Positions 12,001-22,616 of a DNA stretch of 26,444 bases are shown here, one piece after another. The translations under genes and the position numbers were made by a program. The notes under the pieces were generated by a model. That model was not told the origin of the DNA. It was given only the letters and a program-made list of their open reading frames with translations, and ran no database searches. The DNA comes from Ettlia oleoabundans. Taxonomy: Eukaryota > Chlorophyta > Chlorophyceae > Chlamydomonadales. The stretch covers positions 1-26,444 of the forward strand of contig JAAMXP010003421.1 in NCBI GenBank assembly GCA_019693395.1, in the 5' to 3' direction. The first letter of the stretch is position 1, and the number at the start of each line of letters is the position of its first letter.

Positions 12001-13209
12001 TCCGGGGCCAACCCGTACTTCTCCAGCAGCGGGCGGCGCGCCTTCTCGTCACACAGCAGGCGCAGCAGGTGAAGCCCAATTTCTGAGGAAATCAGCTCCC
12101 GCCCATGCTCCCCAAAATTCTGCAGATAGACAAGTACGCAGGCAGACAGGCAAGCTGTCAACCAGGCAAGTGGGGAAGAGGCGGAAAGGCATGGTCCTGT
12201 AGAACACATCTGAGGCCCAGCTTGCAGCAGCATGTGAAACTGGCGAGCCACCCCTCGTCCCAAGGGAATGCTGTTGCGGGACCAGCAAGCGTACTGCCTT
12301 AGAGAGGCAGCAGCGGCATTGAGAAGATAGATGAATCCACCCAGCCAGGGGTAAGTCTTTCTAAATACCGGCAAAGAGGCATTCTGCCAAGCAGGCCCAG
12401 CTCACCAGCAGCAGGCGGGCTTTGCTGTCGTGCGCTTCACTCAGTCCAGCTGGCTCCACTGTGACCACGGTGAGGGCCGAAGTGTAGTTGCCATCACTCT
12501 GTGTCTCCTCATCTATCTGAGCACACCAATGGGAAGAGTAACAGGGTGCACACACCCTGGGTCAGGCACATGGCAACGTGCAGGAAGTCGTTGGGAGGAG
12601 TTCTGGCATGCATGGGAGTTGGGTGCTGCCGGATAGCGCAGGCTCACTACCAGGCAAGCCAGAAGCTCACAAGATCACTGAGAAAACTGAGGGATTCCCT
12701 TCTGCTCAAGCAAACAGCATGCAGTACGCAGCAAATGCCGCGAACTGCGAACTTTGCAAGGGTGCGGCGCTCAATGTTGGTTGCGCTCCTGCCCCAACCG
12801 ACCCCCCCGTGCCAAGCCAGACCATGCAACACTCTCACCCGCATTGTGGCTGGGCAGGTTGCCACAATCTCACGCACCGCCTGGAACAAACTGTCCCTGC
12901 AGAAGTAAGTCATGGAGTGACTCAGGCCAGTTGCCCAACATAAACTGCAGCACTGGCACGATAGCATAACCGTCACAGCAGGCACGGCGACCGCGGGAAG
13001 TGGCAGGGGATGGCTGCTGCAGCCTCCCCAGCCCCACGGAGCTGCTGCCATCTATCTTCTCACTTAGTGTGATAAAGAGTGTAGTCAGGCTCAGCCAGCT
13101 TGGGCACCGGACGTGCCGAAACAGCCTGCAGCAGCGTGCCGAGCACTGCCACGCGCAAAACGCAAATGTGCACACTGTAGAGCGATGTCAGCGCTATTGG
13201 GGCGCACAT
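9032..13209 (-). CDS. M14-family zinc carboxypeptidase-like protein, membrane-anchored (plant At5g42320 type)
   Basis: Exons: 13064-13209, 12839-12896, 12406-12516, 11964-12119, 11660-11786, 11220-11384, 10740-10839, 10328-10422, 9327-9974, 9032-9138; 1713 bases, 570 residues. A secretory signal peptide covers ~1-32 (hydrophobic HICVLRVAVLGTLLQAVSA). The peptidase domain holds the zinc ligands His110 and Glu113 (GEHGRE) and His237 (VSVHSG). It also has the substrate-carboxylate residues Asn187/Arg188 (VDPNRNW), a Tyr-containing TDYMYD loop (298-300), and the general-base Glu312 (TWEVYG). The family hydrolyses C-terminal residues from peptides. After CFKMFNP a long Gln/Ser/Gly/Ala-rich linker, all in one 648-base exon, leads to a transmembrane helix (~526-543, WLTVLIAGAVIANYLW) and a basic tail of about 27 residues. 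This predicts a type I protein with a lumenal or extracellular catalytic domain. The order and spacing match the plant homologue well. Its natural substrate cannot be read from the sequence. Confidence 0.93.
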
Positions 13210-13561
13210 AAGGTCGCCCGCTTGTTTGATCGCCTTCAAAGCAGGCACATGACAAGAATTGCTTCCGGCGTTGTCCGTAAAGACTCAGAACAAGGTGCTC
13301 TGACTTTATGGAGCCAACCGATCAACGATAAAGATGTCCGGCATGCTGCACAGCCAGGTCAGCAGTCGCGAAATGCCCTGCCCATTAGTCCCTGCCCTGA
13401 CTGCAGTAGAATTCCTGCAGTGTTGCCGCACGTGCATTCTGAACTCACGCTTGATATCGTATCGCACGTATGAACGTGCCCTCTAGGCCCCAAGGCTAGA
13501 ACGGATCGCAGCGGGTCTCAAGGCTGTGTTTGAGCAGATTGCGCGGCAAACGAACTGCGGC
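13210..13561. promoter_or_regulatory. Divergent intergenic region, probable bidirectional promoter
   Basis: About 350 bases separate the ATG of the M14 peptidase gene (minus, 13209) from the ATG of the BRAP2-type gene (plus, 13562). Both promoters and 5' UTRs must lie here, unless an upstream non-coding exon exists. I saw no convincing TATA box or other named element. The BRAP2 frame stays open a little upstream of 13562 but contains no earlier ATG. Confidence 0.5.
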
Positions 13562-16500
13562 ATGTACACCATACGGGTCAAACCCGCCCCCCGCCAGGCA
13601 GCCAGCTACGCTGCAGTGGCAGCGGGAAGCGCTGCCAACGGCGCCAGCAGCAGCGGCAGCGCACAGCCGTCGCCATCGACCACGCCATCCACCGCTGCAC
13701 TGGTTAGCGCAGAAGCAGTAGGTGCAGTGGAGGAGGAGCTGGATCATGTGAATTTCTCAGCTGGTAACCCACGGGTGGAGCATTTGGTCGGCAGGGTGTC
13801 TCTCTTCCGTCACCTGCCGCCGATCAGTGGCTCTACGGGACTCCATCCCGCCACAGGGCAGCAGCATCAACAACAGCAACAGCAGCAATCACAGCAGCAG
13901 CAGCAGCAGCAGCAACAACAACAACAACAACAACAACAACAGCAGCAGCAGCAACGTGGCAGTGGAAGCCTCAGCAGCGAAATAGAGCCGGCAGCGATGG
14001 ACGGACTTGCATCCCCCGGTGCCGGCCCTGGGGTGCAAGCGCTTCTGCCGGTGAGCTGCTTGCCTTGCCGTTGGGAGAACAAAGGGGTCATGGCAGTATA
14101 TGTCAGTCAGCTTCCTTCTGTGCGGGACTTAGACGGGGCAGCATTGGGTGAATGTTCCCCGCCTGCGATCGCACATTTGTGGCATGCCCATGCACCCCAC
14201 ATCCCACACACCCTGCCTCTCATCTCATCCTGCATGCGGGCCCCACACCCGTGCCGCAGCCCGGGCGCAACGAGCAGCTGTGCATCCTGGCCCTTCCCGC
14301 CGACATGGGCTTTGCTGAGCTGTGCACCTTCATGGGGGCCTACTTCCAGCACGTGAGCAGTACCAGGCACTACCACATGCTGCACTGCAGTACACCTTGA
14401 GCAATCTCCAGCGGAACAGTGTTGCTGCTAGTGCTGCTGGGGCGAGTGCGGCTGAGGCTGTGGGCTCTGTCTTGCAAGCTCCCCAGTGGGATTGACTCTC
14501 ACGTATCTGAGCAAGCCATGCCAGCTGCCATCCACCATGCTCTCACCTCTCAACCAACCGACACCATCACTAACTTGTAAGTCTATCCACCCTGCCGTAC
14601 CCTCCTATCATCCATCCTGCCTCCCGCTTGCCCGTTCTCCTTTGCTCCTCCCTACCATTCAGGTGCGGGAGGTGCGTCTGGTGCGGCGTGAAGGGCGCAG
14701 CTCTGTCTGCCTTGTCCTGCTGCGCTTTGACTCCCAGCGGGCAGCCGATGACTTCTACCGCGACTACAACGGCAGACCGGTGGGTGACGTGGGCGGTGAC
14801 GCTCGCTTTAAGACACCTGGTCGCCCACGTGGTGGCAGCAGCGGGGCGTGCGGTGGATGCGGGTGGGGCCGTGGCAGGGTTTTTTTTTGCATAGTGTTGA
14901 TGGCTGCAGTGGCCCGCGGGTAACCCCCCCTCCCCCTTCCACAGACTGACCCGCCCACTGGTCGCCATATTTCTGTGCACATCTCCCTCAACCCCCGTTT
15001 CCCAACACCTCACCTTCTGTTCAGCTTTAATTACCAGTCCCTGCATGTACTCTTGCCATATCTGTTACTGCATCCGTCATATACTAGTAGACAATATTTA
15101 CAACCTCCCTCACCGTTGCATGCATGTGTTCCTGCCTGCAGTTCTGCCTGTTGGAGCCGGAGCTGCTGTGCCGCCTGGTGTACGTCAAGGAAGTGCAGCA
15201 GACACTCGACCAAGCGGCGGAAAGTGCAGCTGCAGCAGCATCTGCCGCTGGCGGGGTGGCTTCATCTGGGCCGCTGCTGCGCGCCCCTGCCGGCACCACT
15301 GAGCTGCCCACGTGCCCCGTGTGCCTGGAGCGCCTGGATGAACACATCAGCGGCATCGTCACCACGGTGAGTGCTGCTGCTGGGGTATTACCAATCGAAA
15401 GGGCACAGTCAAGGGCGTGAGCAGCGTTGAGTCAGATGCATCAATTCGACGGCAGCAATTAGCATAACGCATCAGGAGTTCTCCGCTCACTCACTTGGGG
15501 AATGATGCAGGCGAAGGGGGTATCACCAGGAGGATACCTCTTTTGTGCAACAGCCTCGGGGCTTACTGCAAGGTCCCACCTACCTCGTTCCCACGTTGCT
15601 GCAGGTGTGCAACCATCGGTGAGCGGGGCACCTTGAAGCTACTCAGGACAGCAGCCGAACTTGTCAGCACCGCTGGCGCCGTTTGTCAGTGCCAACGCTG
15701 GAGCAGGCGCCACAGCTTCCTAGTTTGTGACTGTGTCGTGTCGATCCCAATCCACAACCAGTCCACGCCGCCTTTACAAACCACACCTTCAAAACTAAAA
15801 TGGCATACGCCCCACTTCCCTGCAGCTTCCACAACGAGTGCCTGCGCCGCTGGGGCGACACATCCTGCCCCGTCTGCCGCTACTGCCAGCACTCTAACAC
15901 CACCACCAGCCACTGCGCAGTCTGCAACACCTCGGCAGGTGGGTTGTGGGGGTGGGCTGGGTGGGGATGCTTGAGGGAGAAGGGAGGGAGAAAGCAAGCG
16001 GGGTATGTGGTGTGGTCCCAATGTCTGGTACCAGGCTCATGCCTCTGCTCCGTGTGCATCCTGTAATCTGCACACGTTTCGCGACCTGTTCCTGCTGTTC
16101 AACAGATTGCGCCAATGTAGTTTGGCCAATGCTTTATAATGCCGCGATGCACAGCCATCCAGACTCCTACCTCATCATACCAGACAAGACAAAGTAATAC
16201 GACTTGACTGTGCACACTGTCTCGCAGACCTGTGGATTTGTCTGATCTGCGGGCACGTGGGGTGTGGGCGGTACCGTGGCTCACACGCGGCAGGACACTG
16301 GCAGAGCAGCGGGCACGGGTACGCCCTGGAGCTGGAGACACAGGTGGGTGGACTTGGGTGCGCGTCCTTGTATGGGTACGCTGGCAGCGCACGGGCCACG
16401 AAATTGGTGTTTGATGGGTGTCGGTTAGGAGCCCTTGCTGCGATATGGCAATTGAATCCTCCACCCACTCCCAAGCCCCTTTGCCCCCCGCAGCGTGTGT

Positions 16501-18595
16501 GGGACTACGTCAATGACAGCTACGTTCACCGACTCATACAGAGCAAGACGGACGGGAAACTGGTGGAGGTGGGTGGGTGGGGTGGGGTGAGGTCCATGGG
16601 TGGGGTTTGGGTGGGTTCATGGGTGGGGTTGTGGTGAGCGGGTGCCATATATGTTCAACTGCGTGGCTGCATCAGTTTGGTTTAGGTTGTGTATCTGTGT
16701 GGGTGGCAGTTGACCTGGAGGTGTTGGGTGTGGCATTCTTGCACTAGCAGATCATGGGACAGGCAGGTAACTGCCAACTGTTGGCTGTTTATGCTAGCCT
16801 AGTTGTGTGTAGCGTCAGGTAGACAGGCAGGCTGGGGAGAGGGTGCTTGGTTGGTGTGTTTATGTCCAGTGCGGCCAAGCTTGTGCTGTATGTGGGTCCG
16901 GCTCCTGCCCCACAGGTGCCCTCCCCAGCACAGCACAACCACAACCAGCCAGGGTGCAGTGGGCGGCCGATGAGTCGCGGGCCCGTGGCGGGGTCAGGTG
17001 GGTGGATGGGTGGGGGTGGGTTTGAGGAGCCCTTGCATGGCTGCGCTGAAGCAATGAGCTTGCATGCCTTTGCTGTCTTCTCCTGCCTGCCTCCTCCAAC
17101 CTGCCTCCTGCCCCGTGAGTGATGCAATCTCGCGTGCCCATCTACCTGCCCGTCCACCCTGACAATGTGCCCCAGAGTGCGGCAGTGAGCAGTGCTATGT
17201 GGATCCGGAAATGGAGGAGGCCATGGTGCTCAGGTGGGTGGGGTGGGGGGCTGAGGGGCCTTCAGGGATTGAGGAAACTGTGGGCTTCGGTTGACTGGTT
17301 GGGTTGGCGGTGTAGGTGATTATAAATGGTCTTGCAATGCTACATGCATCTGGCGTCAAAAGCCAAGCCTTGTGCTTATCTTGCTTCTCTCACATTGCAG
17401 CAAGCTGGATGCCCTTGCTACCGAGTACAACCACCTGCTAGTGACCCAGCTGGAGAGTCAGCGGCAGTACTTTGAGGGGCTGCTGGTGCGCAAAGCGGCG
17501 GACGCGGAGGCTGAGGTGGCCTCAGCCAGCACAGCAGCAGCAGCAGCAGAAGAACGTGCAGGGGCGGCAGCTGCGGCCGCAGCCGAAGCAGAGAGGCGGC
17601 GGCGGGCGGCGGAGAGCAAGCTGGTGGGACAAAGGGTGGATGGGATGAGTGGGACGATGGTTGCACCGTTGCCTGGGAAGCGCTTTAGGGTGACAGCGAC
17701 GCTTGTAAGAGTTGTGGTCGGGGAAGTTTTACCCTGATGTTGCTGGCTGCTGGCAGCCTTTGTACCTCGCAGTAGTCGCCTGTCCGGGCGCGCCCTCAGT
17801 ACTACCAGGGCCCCAGCAGCATGCTGCACTATAACCCATGCTGCACCTTCCCCCTTCGCCACAGGCTGACACCAGCGGGCGGCTGCAGCGTGCAGAGAAG
17901 GAGCAGCAGTTTTTGAAGCAGCTGAATGACACACTACTGGCCAACCAGAAGGACTACCGGGTGGGTGGGTGTCAGGGTGGGTGGGTGGGTGGCATAGTTG
18001 CCGCTGGTAGAATATTTCATGTCTGTAGGGGTGGGTCAATCATCCTCAGCATGGACGCTATGCTCCAGATTGTTGTGCAGGAGGCCGAAACGGTTGCTGC
18101 CTGCTGAACAGTGTGCACTTGTTGGACATGCCGGCAGTACTCAGCTCACATTCCTCAGTTGTACGCCTTTGCTGCGACTGTGAGTGCTGCAGGAGCGGCT
18201 GAAGGCAGCCGAGGAGAAACTGGCACGGGTGGTGGTGGAGAAGGATGCGGCCATACTAGAACTGCAGGAGCAGGTCGGTTGTGCACCAAGCCTAGGGGTT
18301 TCTGTTGTGTAAGCACAGTGCATAGCACTCCCGTGGGGTTTGTTTGTGTCTATGTGGCACAAGGCAGACTGAACTGGAACGCTGACGTCTGCTGCCCTTA
18401 CTTGTCGTATGTATGTGTATGAAGGTACGTGACCTCATGATTTTCCTGGAGGCGAGGCAGACGATAGAGGGGTCGGGCGCCGCTGCTGAGTTGGAGGGAG
18501 CCACAGTGCTGCCGGTACCTGAGGCGCAGCAGCAGCAGCAAGGGCAGCGGCGTCTGGGAAGCGGAAACAGCAGCAGGCGCGGCAAGAAGCATTAA
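13562..18595 (+). CDS. BRAP2: BRAP2/BRIZ-type E3 ubiquitin ligase (RING + UBP zinc finger + coiled coil)
   Basis: Exons: 13562-14050, 14260-14352, 14663-14779, 15142-15366, 15605-15618, 15826-15938, 16228-16343, 16494-16568, 16916-16997, 17176-17233, 17401-17623, 17865-17960, 18193-18273, 18425-18595; 1953 bases, 650 residues. The family signature near residue 75 is FSAGNPRVEHL. A poly-Gln tract covers ~103-131, followed by the BRAP2 RRM-like domain (~165-255). A complete C3H2C3 RING uses C291, C294, C310, H312, H315, C318, C327 and C330. It is followed directly by a UBP zinc finger (~333-385; CAVC, CLICGHVGCG, SHAAGHW, SGHGYALE), which in this family can bind ubiquitin. Residues ~460-615 are a predicted coiled coil, and the C-terminus is basic (SSRRGKKH). 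Human BRAP and Arabidopsis BRIZ1/2 share this order; BRIZ proteins act as E3 ligases in seed germination. Here the likely role is cytosolic ubiquitin ligation, with unknown targets. The start at 13562 is the first ATG in frame. Confidence 0.95.
13862..13954 (+). repeat. Poly-glutamine CAG/CAA microsatellite in BRAP2 exon 1
   Basis: In frame, this reads Gln-His, seven Gln, Ser, then 21 uninterrupted Gln codons (13892-13954) made of 7 CAG, 9 CAA, 4 CAG and 1 CAA. It lies between the N-terminal family motif and the RRM-like domain, in a region that is probably disordered. The mixture of CAG and CAA blocks suggests slippage limited by interruptions. Confidence 0.95.
15605..15618 (+). other. 14-base microexon of the BRAP2-type gene
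   Basis: The exon GTGTGCAACCATCG is bounded by CTGCAG upstream and GTGAGC downstream. It encodes Val-Cys-Asn-His and the first two bases of an Arg codon. Cys310 and His312 are required RING ligands, and joining exons 4, 5 and 6 restores the continuous family sequence VCNHRFHNECL. Skipping it would remove two zinc ligands and shift the frame, because 14 is not a multiple of three. Confidence 0.9.
15939..17995 (+). repeat. G-rich GTGGGT repeats at the 5' ends of BRAP2 introns
   Basis: Several introns of this gene begin with GTGGGT and continue as runs of GGGT/GGTG on the coding strand: 15939-15968, 16569-16636, 16998-17021, 17234-17262 and 17961-17991. The longest, 16569-16636, carries more than four G-tracts of three or more. 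These tracts could form G-quadruplexes in DNA or pre-mRNA. Similar starts occur in minus-strand introns, for example 8272 and 11219. Confidence 0.7.
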
Positions 18596-19302
18596 GTTGC
18601 GCCTGGCTTCACCGGCTGTAAGCTGAACCGCTTGCTGGACCAGGGTGCACCCACACACCAGGGCCCTGCTGGCCGATTTGCCTGGAATGCGAGAGGGCAT
18701 GGACGAGCTGGCTCCAGCTCAGCATCAGTACCCCGCATCTCATGAGCTTGCGACCCCTTTGACTCTGCTCTGCACAGAAGGCCTGCCGGCGTTCTTCGCT
18801 TCGCTTCTACACGCAACTACAAGCAAGTACGTGTGCGCATTTCGGCCTACTGGCGCTCGCTGCTCGCAAATGACAGTTGGGCTGCGTGAAACCGAGTTTG
18901 GCGATAGGCTCTGATGCACAGCACCCACATGCTGCAACTCTGGCTTGCATTTGTGTCTACTGCTGTGTAAGGCTGAACCTCACTGCAACTTTGAGGCCTT
19001 GCGGCTGATGACTCCCAGCCGGTCATTGCAGCAGACAGCAGTTCAACAAAGCTAGCCAGCGGCAGCAGATGTACGACATCCATCTCCTCATTTAGATCAC
19101 ACAGTGTAGCGCACCTGTGCACACCAAGTGGGAGGGTGCCGCTGACGCTGGTCGCCCCCAGCGCGGACAGCGCCAGCCTGTCGGCGCATCTCCATGTGGC
19201 CACACAAGTCACCCACGTGAGCAGTCTTCGTCTTCTTCCTCCCGCTACGCTGCTACCAATTGTGCAGTTGCTTCCGCTTACCCTGCGCTTGGGCAGAGCC
19301 GC
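18596..19302. other. BRAP2 3' UTR and upstream region of the first RING-CH gene
   Basis: About 700 bases between two plus-strand genes. Two plus-strand TGTAA pentamers, at 18617 and 18966, could end the BRAP2-type transcript. The rest should hold the promoter and 5' UTR of the gene starting at 19303. The RING-CH frame is open upstream of 19303 back to about 19117 without an ATG, so a spliced upstream coding exon is possible but not supported by any motif. Confidence 0.5.
18966..18970 (+). terminator. Candidate polyadenylation signal TGTAA downstream of BRAP2
   Basis: This TGTAA lies about 370 bases after the BRAP2 stop codon. An alternative TGTAA at 18617-18621 lies only 22 bases after the stop, which would be a very short 3' UTR. 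The later copy is therefore preferred, though the choice is inference. Confidence 0.45.
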
Positions 19303-21105
19303 ATGTCGAGGGGGGAGGAGCGGGTTGCAAACTCGCATCCTGCACGAACAGTATTGGAGGTTGATGCTGCAGTTTCTCAAGAACCAATATGCCGGTTTTG
19401 CTTCGAGCCGGTCGGTGAAGAGGACGCGGGTGGGTTTCTGTTGCTTTGCCAAATATGAGAGGCGCACCCGTTGCGTGAGAGAACAGGCTGACGACGATCA
19501 TGATTTCCGAGAGTAGACGGCAGCACTGCAGGCCCATCGTGAGCCGTGCACTGCCCAAATTGCTGCCGCCCTTCGCAGGTGGACGGCTGGGGCGCCCCTG
19601 CAGCTGCACAGCCCCTGTGCATGACCGCTGCCTGCTGAGGTGGCTGTGCAGCCTTGAGCAGGGCGAGGAGGAAGCAGAAGCGGTATGCGAGGTCTGCCGC
19701 GCGCCCTGGAAGGGGTGGATCACAGGTGAGGCGCTGCCGCTAGTCAGCTCCAGGCTGTTGCCCTTCCCGTGGTGGAGCAGAACTGCTGGTGATAAGTGCA
19801 GCACTTTTGATCGTCCTACATGTCCTGCATATTTTATGTGAGCCTGACGCTGAGAATTGGACTCATTCCCTCTTGCAATCCCGCAATCCCTCTCTCGACC
19901 GCAGTGCCCGTGGAGCTGCTGCTTCGTCATCTGCAGTCTGCGCAGCAGCAGCGCGGCATGGCTCCGGAGCAGCTTGCAGCTCTGCAGCAGCAGCTAATCG
20001 CACACATAGAGCCTCGCGTCATGGAGGTGGTGCAGGCACGGCTGCCTGCCCAGCTGCAGGAGGAGCATCAGGCTGCCATGGCAAGGGTGCAGGAAGCCGA
20101 GCGGGCGCGCCTGCAGATGCGAGACCAGCTGAGGCAGCGATTGGATCAGTTGAACCAAGCAGAGCAGGTGGGGGGCAGAGTGAGTGGGGAGTTGACCAGT
20201 GAGCAACATGCAACTGCACTCCTATACTACAAGCCCTCGGGGGTGCCCTATGCATAGGTGGTCGATGGTCAGCTGGTTTTATTTCATGTGCAGTTTTGGT
20301 CAACACTGGCAAACTGCAGGGTGCTGCTGCTAATGTCCAGAAATACAGCACGTCAGTTGCACCCACCCCATGCTTCATTGTGCAAACTGCCACCTCAGTG
20401 CCTTGCCCCATTTCGTGGCAAGCAGGAGCGGCAGGAGAGGGTTGAATCGTTGAAAGAACAACTGGATAAGGAGTTGGCACATCTGAAAGCAACAGGGGAG
20501 GAGTTTGCAGTTTGCCAGCAGAGGGCGGACGAGGCGGCGGCTCGGCTGGTGGCACGGGAGGAGAAGCTGGCAGAGGTGCAGAGGGGCATGGAGGAGTGCA
20601 CAGCCAGGCTGGAGGCTGAGCTGGAGAGGGTCATCAGGGCCGAAACTGAGCGGCGGCAAAAGGTGATCACACCTCTTTCCCAGCAATTGATTCCTGATAC
20701 CCTTCCCTTGCATGCTCATGGTTGTCCTGAAAAAAACCCGGTGATGTTGGTGCTGCCTGTATGCCCCAGCCAGCTCGTTTGCTTCCTCATGGCAAGACAG
20801 TTGATGCCATATTGCTGCTTGTTTGTTTACTTTGTTACTTTCAGCTCGACCCTCCTTGTCATCGGTTCGCTGTTGTGTTCCGCTGGTTTGCTGGCCTGCA
20901 GGCGGCAACCCTACACCGTATGGCTGAGGAGGTGCAGCAACAGAACAGTAGGCTGATCTCGCAGTTGCACCAGCAGACAGCTGTAGGATTAGCTCAGCAA
21001 GAGCAGGAGCAGCAGCAGCCCCCTCAGCAGGCGGCACATAGGCAGGAGGAGCGGGACAACTCATCAAACTTGCCACCGCGACGCAAGCGACGCCTTGGTG
21101 GCTGA
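19303..21105 (+). CDS. RING-CH (RINGv-like) zinc-finger protein with coiled-coil tail, paralogue 1
   Basis: Exons: 19303-19429, 19579-19725, 19905-20167, 20426-20662, 20902-21105; 978 bases, 325 residues. The N-terminal C4HC3 finger uses C30, C33, C50, C52, H57, C60, C79 and C82, with the RING-CH signature VHDRCLLRWL. RING-CH fingers of the MARCH class recruit E2 enzymes for ubiquitin transfer, so an E3 ligase role is likely. The gap between ligands 4 and 5 is only four residues, against seven in typical MARCH fingers. The finger is followed by a Glu/Gln/Arg-rich coiled coil (~95-310). The C-terminus is basic (PPRRKRRLGG) and could serve as a nuclear localisation signal. No transmembrane segment is seen, unlike classical MARCH proteins. 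The start is the first ATG in the open frame before the finger. It shares finger sequence, intron sites and intron phases with the gene at 22967-24055. Confidence 0.85.
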
Positions 21106-21348
21106 GGCGGTTGATAGGCTGCTCTATGCAGCACTGGCATAGTTTTGACTAGTGTGCAGAAGGTGTTACCACTTGTCGTGGACATGCGGCGATTGCTCTG
21201 CAGCTCCCGCAGAAGTATACAGGTTGTCAACTGCAGTTTCAGATTTAGTACATCATCAAGGCAACCTTGGAACTTGGTAACCTGCCTTGCGCCGGTGGCA
21301 TATATGGCATAGGTGGTGGGTAATCGTGCATGGCAACGTCTGTCCACC

Positions 21349-22616
21349 ATGTTAGGGAAATGTGCAGTGGCTGCATGGCGCCACCCGAGTGGCGCCGCCC
21401 ATTTGCCAAGCTGGCATGTCTACGTTGAGAAATTGCTGTTACAGGCCAATTGGGCGCGAAACGAGGCGAGGCTTGTTATTAGGGTGGTTGCCTGTAAGTA
21501 ACCTTCCTTACCCCTGTCCCCTGCGCTTGAGCGACGGCCCCGGCTCGCTGGCGGATGGGCTTTGCCCGGGCAGCGGCAGCTTCTGCACTGATTGTGGCTC
21601 TAACCTGGCTGATTGCCGTCGCAGGTGCGGCTAAATACACATCACCGCTGAGGCCAAGCCGCCGTGGCGCATGTTCGGTGTCCTTGCAGCTAGAGCTAGG
21701 ATAACAGCACAGAGTGCCCTGGCAGGTGTGTGAATGCTGCTAACGTCCAATCCGACACGCCGATTATGCCTCCAGGCCTGTAAGCGGATGGGCGGTGCAC
21801 CCGCCCCTCCCCTGTTATCGCCAGTTTGCCAACAAAATATGTCCAGCAAGCCGACAATACAAACACATGAATGGTTGCCTTGCGTGTTTTATGTCTGTTT
21901 CCTTATCCCCTGCAGTTCGGCACCACCCAGTGCGGCAACGTGCAGCCATGAGCACAGTGGCTACCAGCGGCGGCAGTGGCGGCGCAGCATCTGCAGCCAC
22001 TGTGTCAATCGTGTTTGTGACGGTGCCTACGAAGGAGGCCGCGCAGAAGATTGCACAAAATGTAGTCGAAAGCAAGTTGGCGGCATGCGTGAATATCATT
22101 CCAGGTGCGCAAGCATGATGCACACCGCTGCCTGCCCGCTGCCTGCTGCGCACCAACTTGGCAGTTGAACTCATGTTGTGCTGCTGCTGCTCGCCATTTT
22201 GGCCTATTTCATGCTGGCTGCATCACACTGAACGTGGGTTTTTGTTGTTGGTGAAACTCATCAGCTGCTGCCCATTGCTGCAAACTGGTCATGCAGCCCT
22301 GACAGCTTGTGCGTTTGCGATATGGCTTGATGGTTGGGGCCAGCTTCCCCATCGCCCTCCCCCATGCATCAATCGCAAACAAACGTCCGTTCTCATTGCA
22401 GGTTTGGAATCAGTATATTTCTGGGAGGGCAAGGTACAGTCAGATGCAGAGCTGCTGCTGAAAATAAAGACACGGCGAGCGCTGGTTGGCGAGCTTACGA
22501 CGGCAGTTAAGTCGTTACACCCGTATGACGAGTGCGAGGTCACAGCGGTGGATGTAGTGGGCGGCAGTGACAGCTACTTGCAGTGGGTGCGGGACAGCAC
22601 GAAAGAGGTGGCGTGA
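21349..22616 (+). CDS. CUTA: CutA-like protein (divalent-cation tolerance family) with N-terminal targeting extension
   Basis: Exons: 21349-21493, 21916-22104, 22402-22616; 549 bases, 182 residues. The last ~105 residues are a complete CutA domain: IVFVTVPTKEAAQKIA, ESKLAACVNIIPG, VYFWEGK, LLLKIKTR, SLHPYDECEV and SYLQWVRDST. CutA proteins form very stable trimers with a ferredoxin-like fold; plant members are plastid-targeted and bind copper, and their physiological role is still unclear. The first ~60 residues here are Ala/Arg/His-rich with few acidic residues and fit an organelle-targeting peptide. The first exon was chosen because an ideal GTAAGT donor (21494) and the CTGCAG acceptor (21915) join it in frame. 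If that exon is wrong, the ATG at 21948 gives a shorter cytosolic form. The gene sits between the two RING-CH paralogues. Confidence 0.92.

Noticed and set aside
13862..13954. Tandem triplets as a CRISPR array or mobile-element end
   Set aside because: They are a three-base microsatellite inside an open coding exon, with no spacers or terminal inverted repeats.
19253..19930. Minus-strand open frame (225 codons)
   Set aside because: It is antisense to the RING-CH finger exons, where the Cys/His ligands and intron phases clearly mark the plus strand as coding.
20375..21076. Minus-strand open frame (233 codons)
   Set aside because: It covers introns and coiled-coil exons of RING-CH paralogue 1 in antisense and shows no family features.
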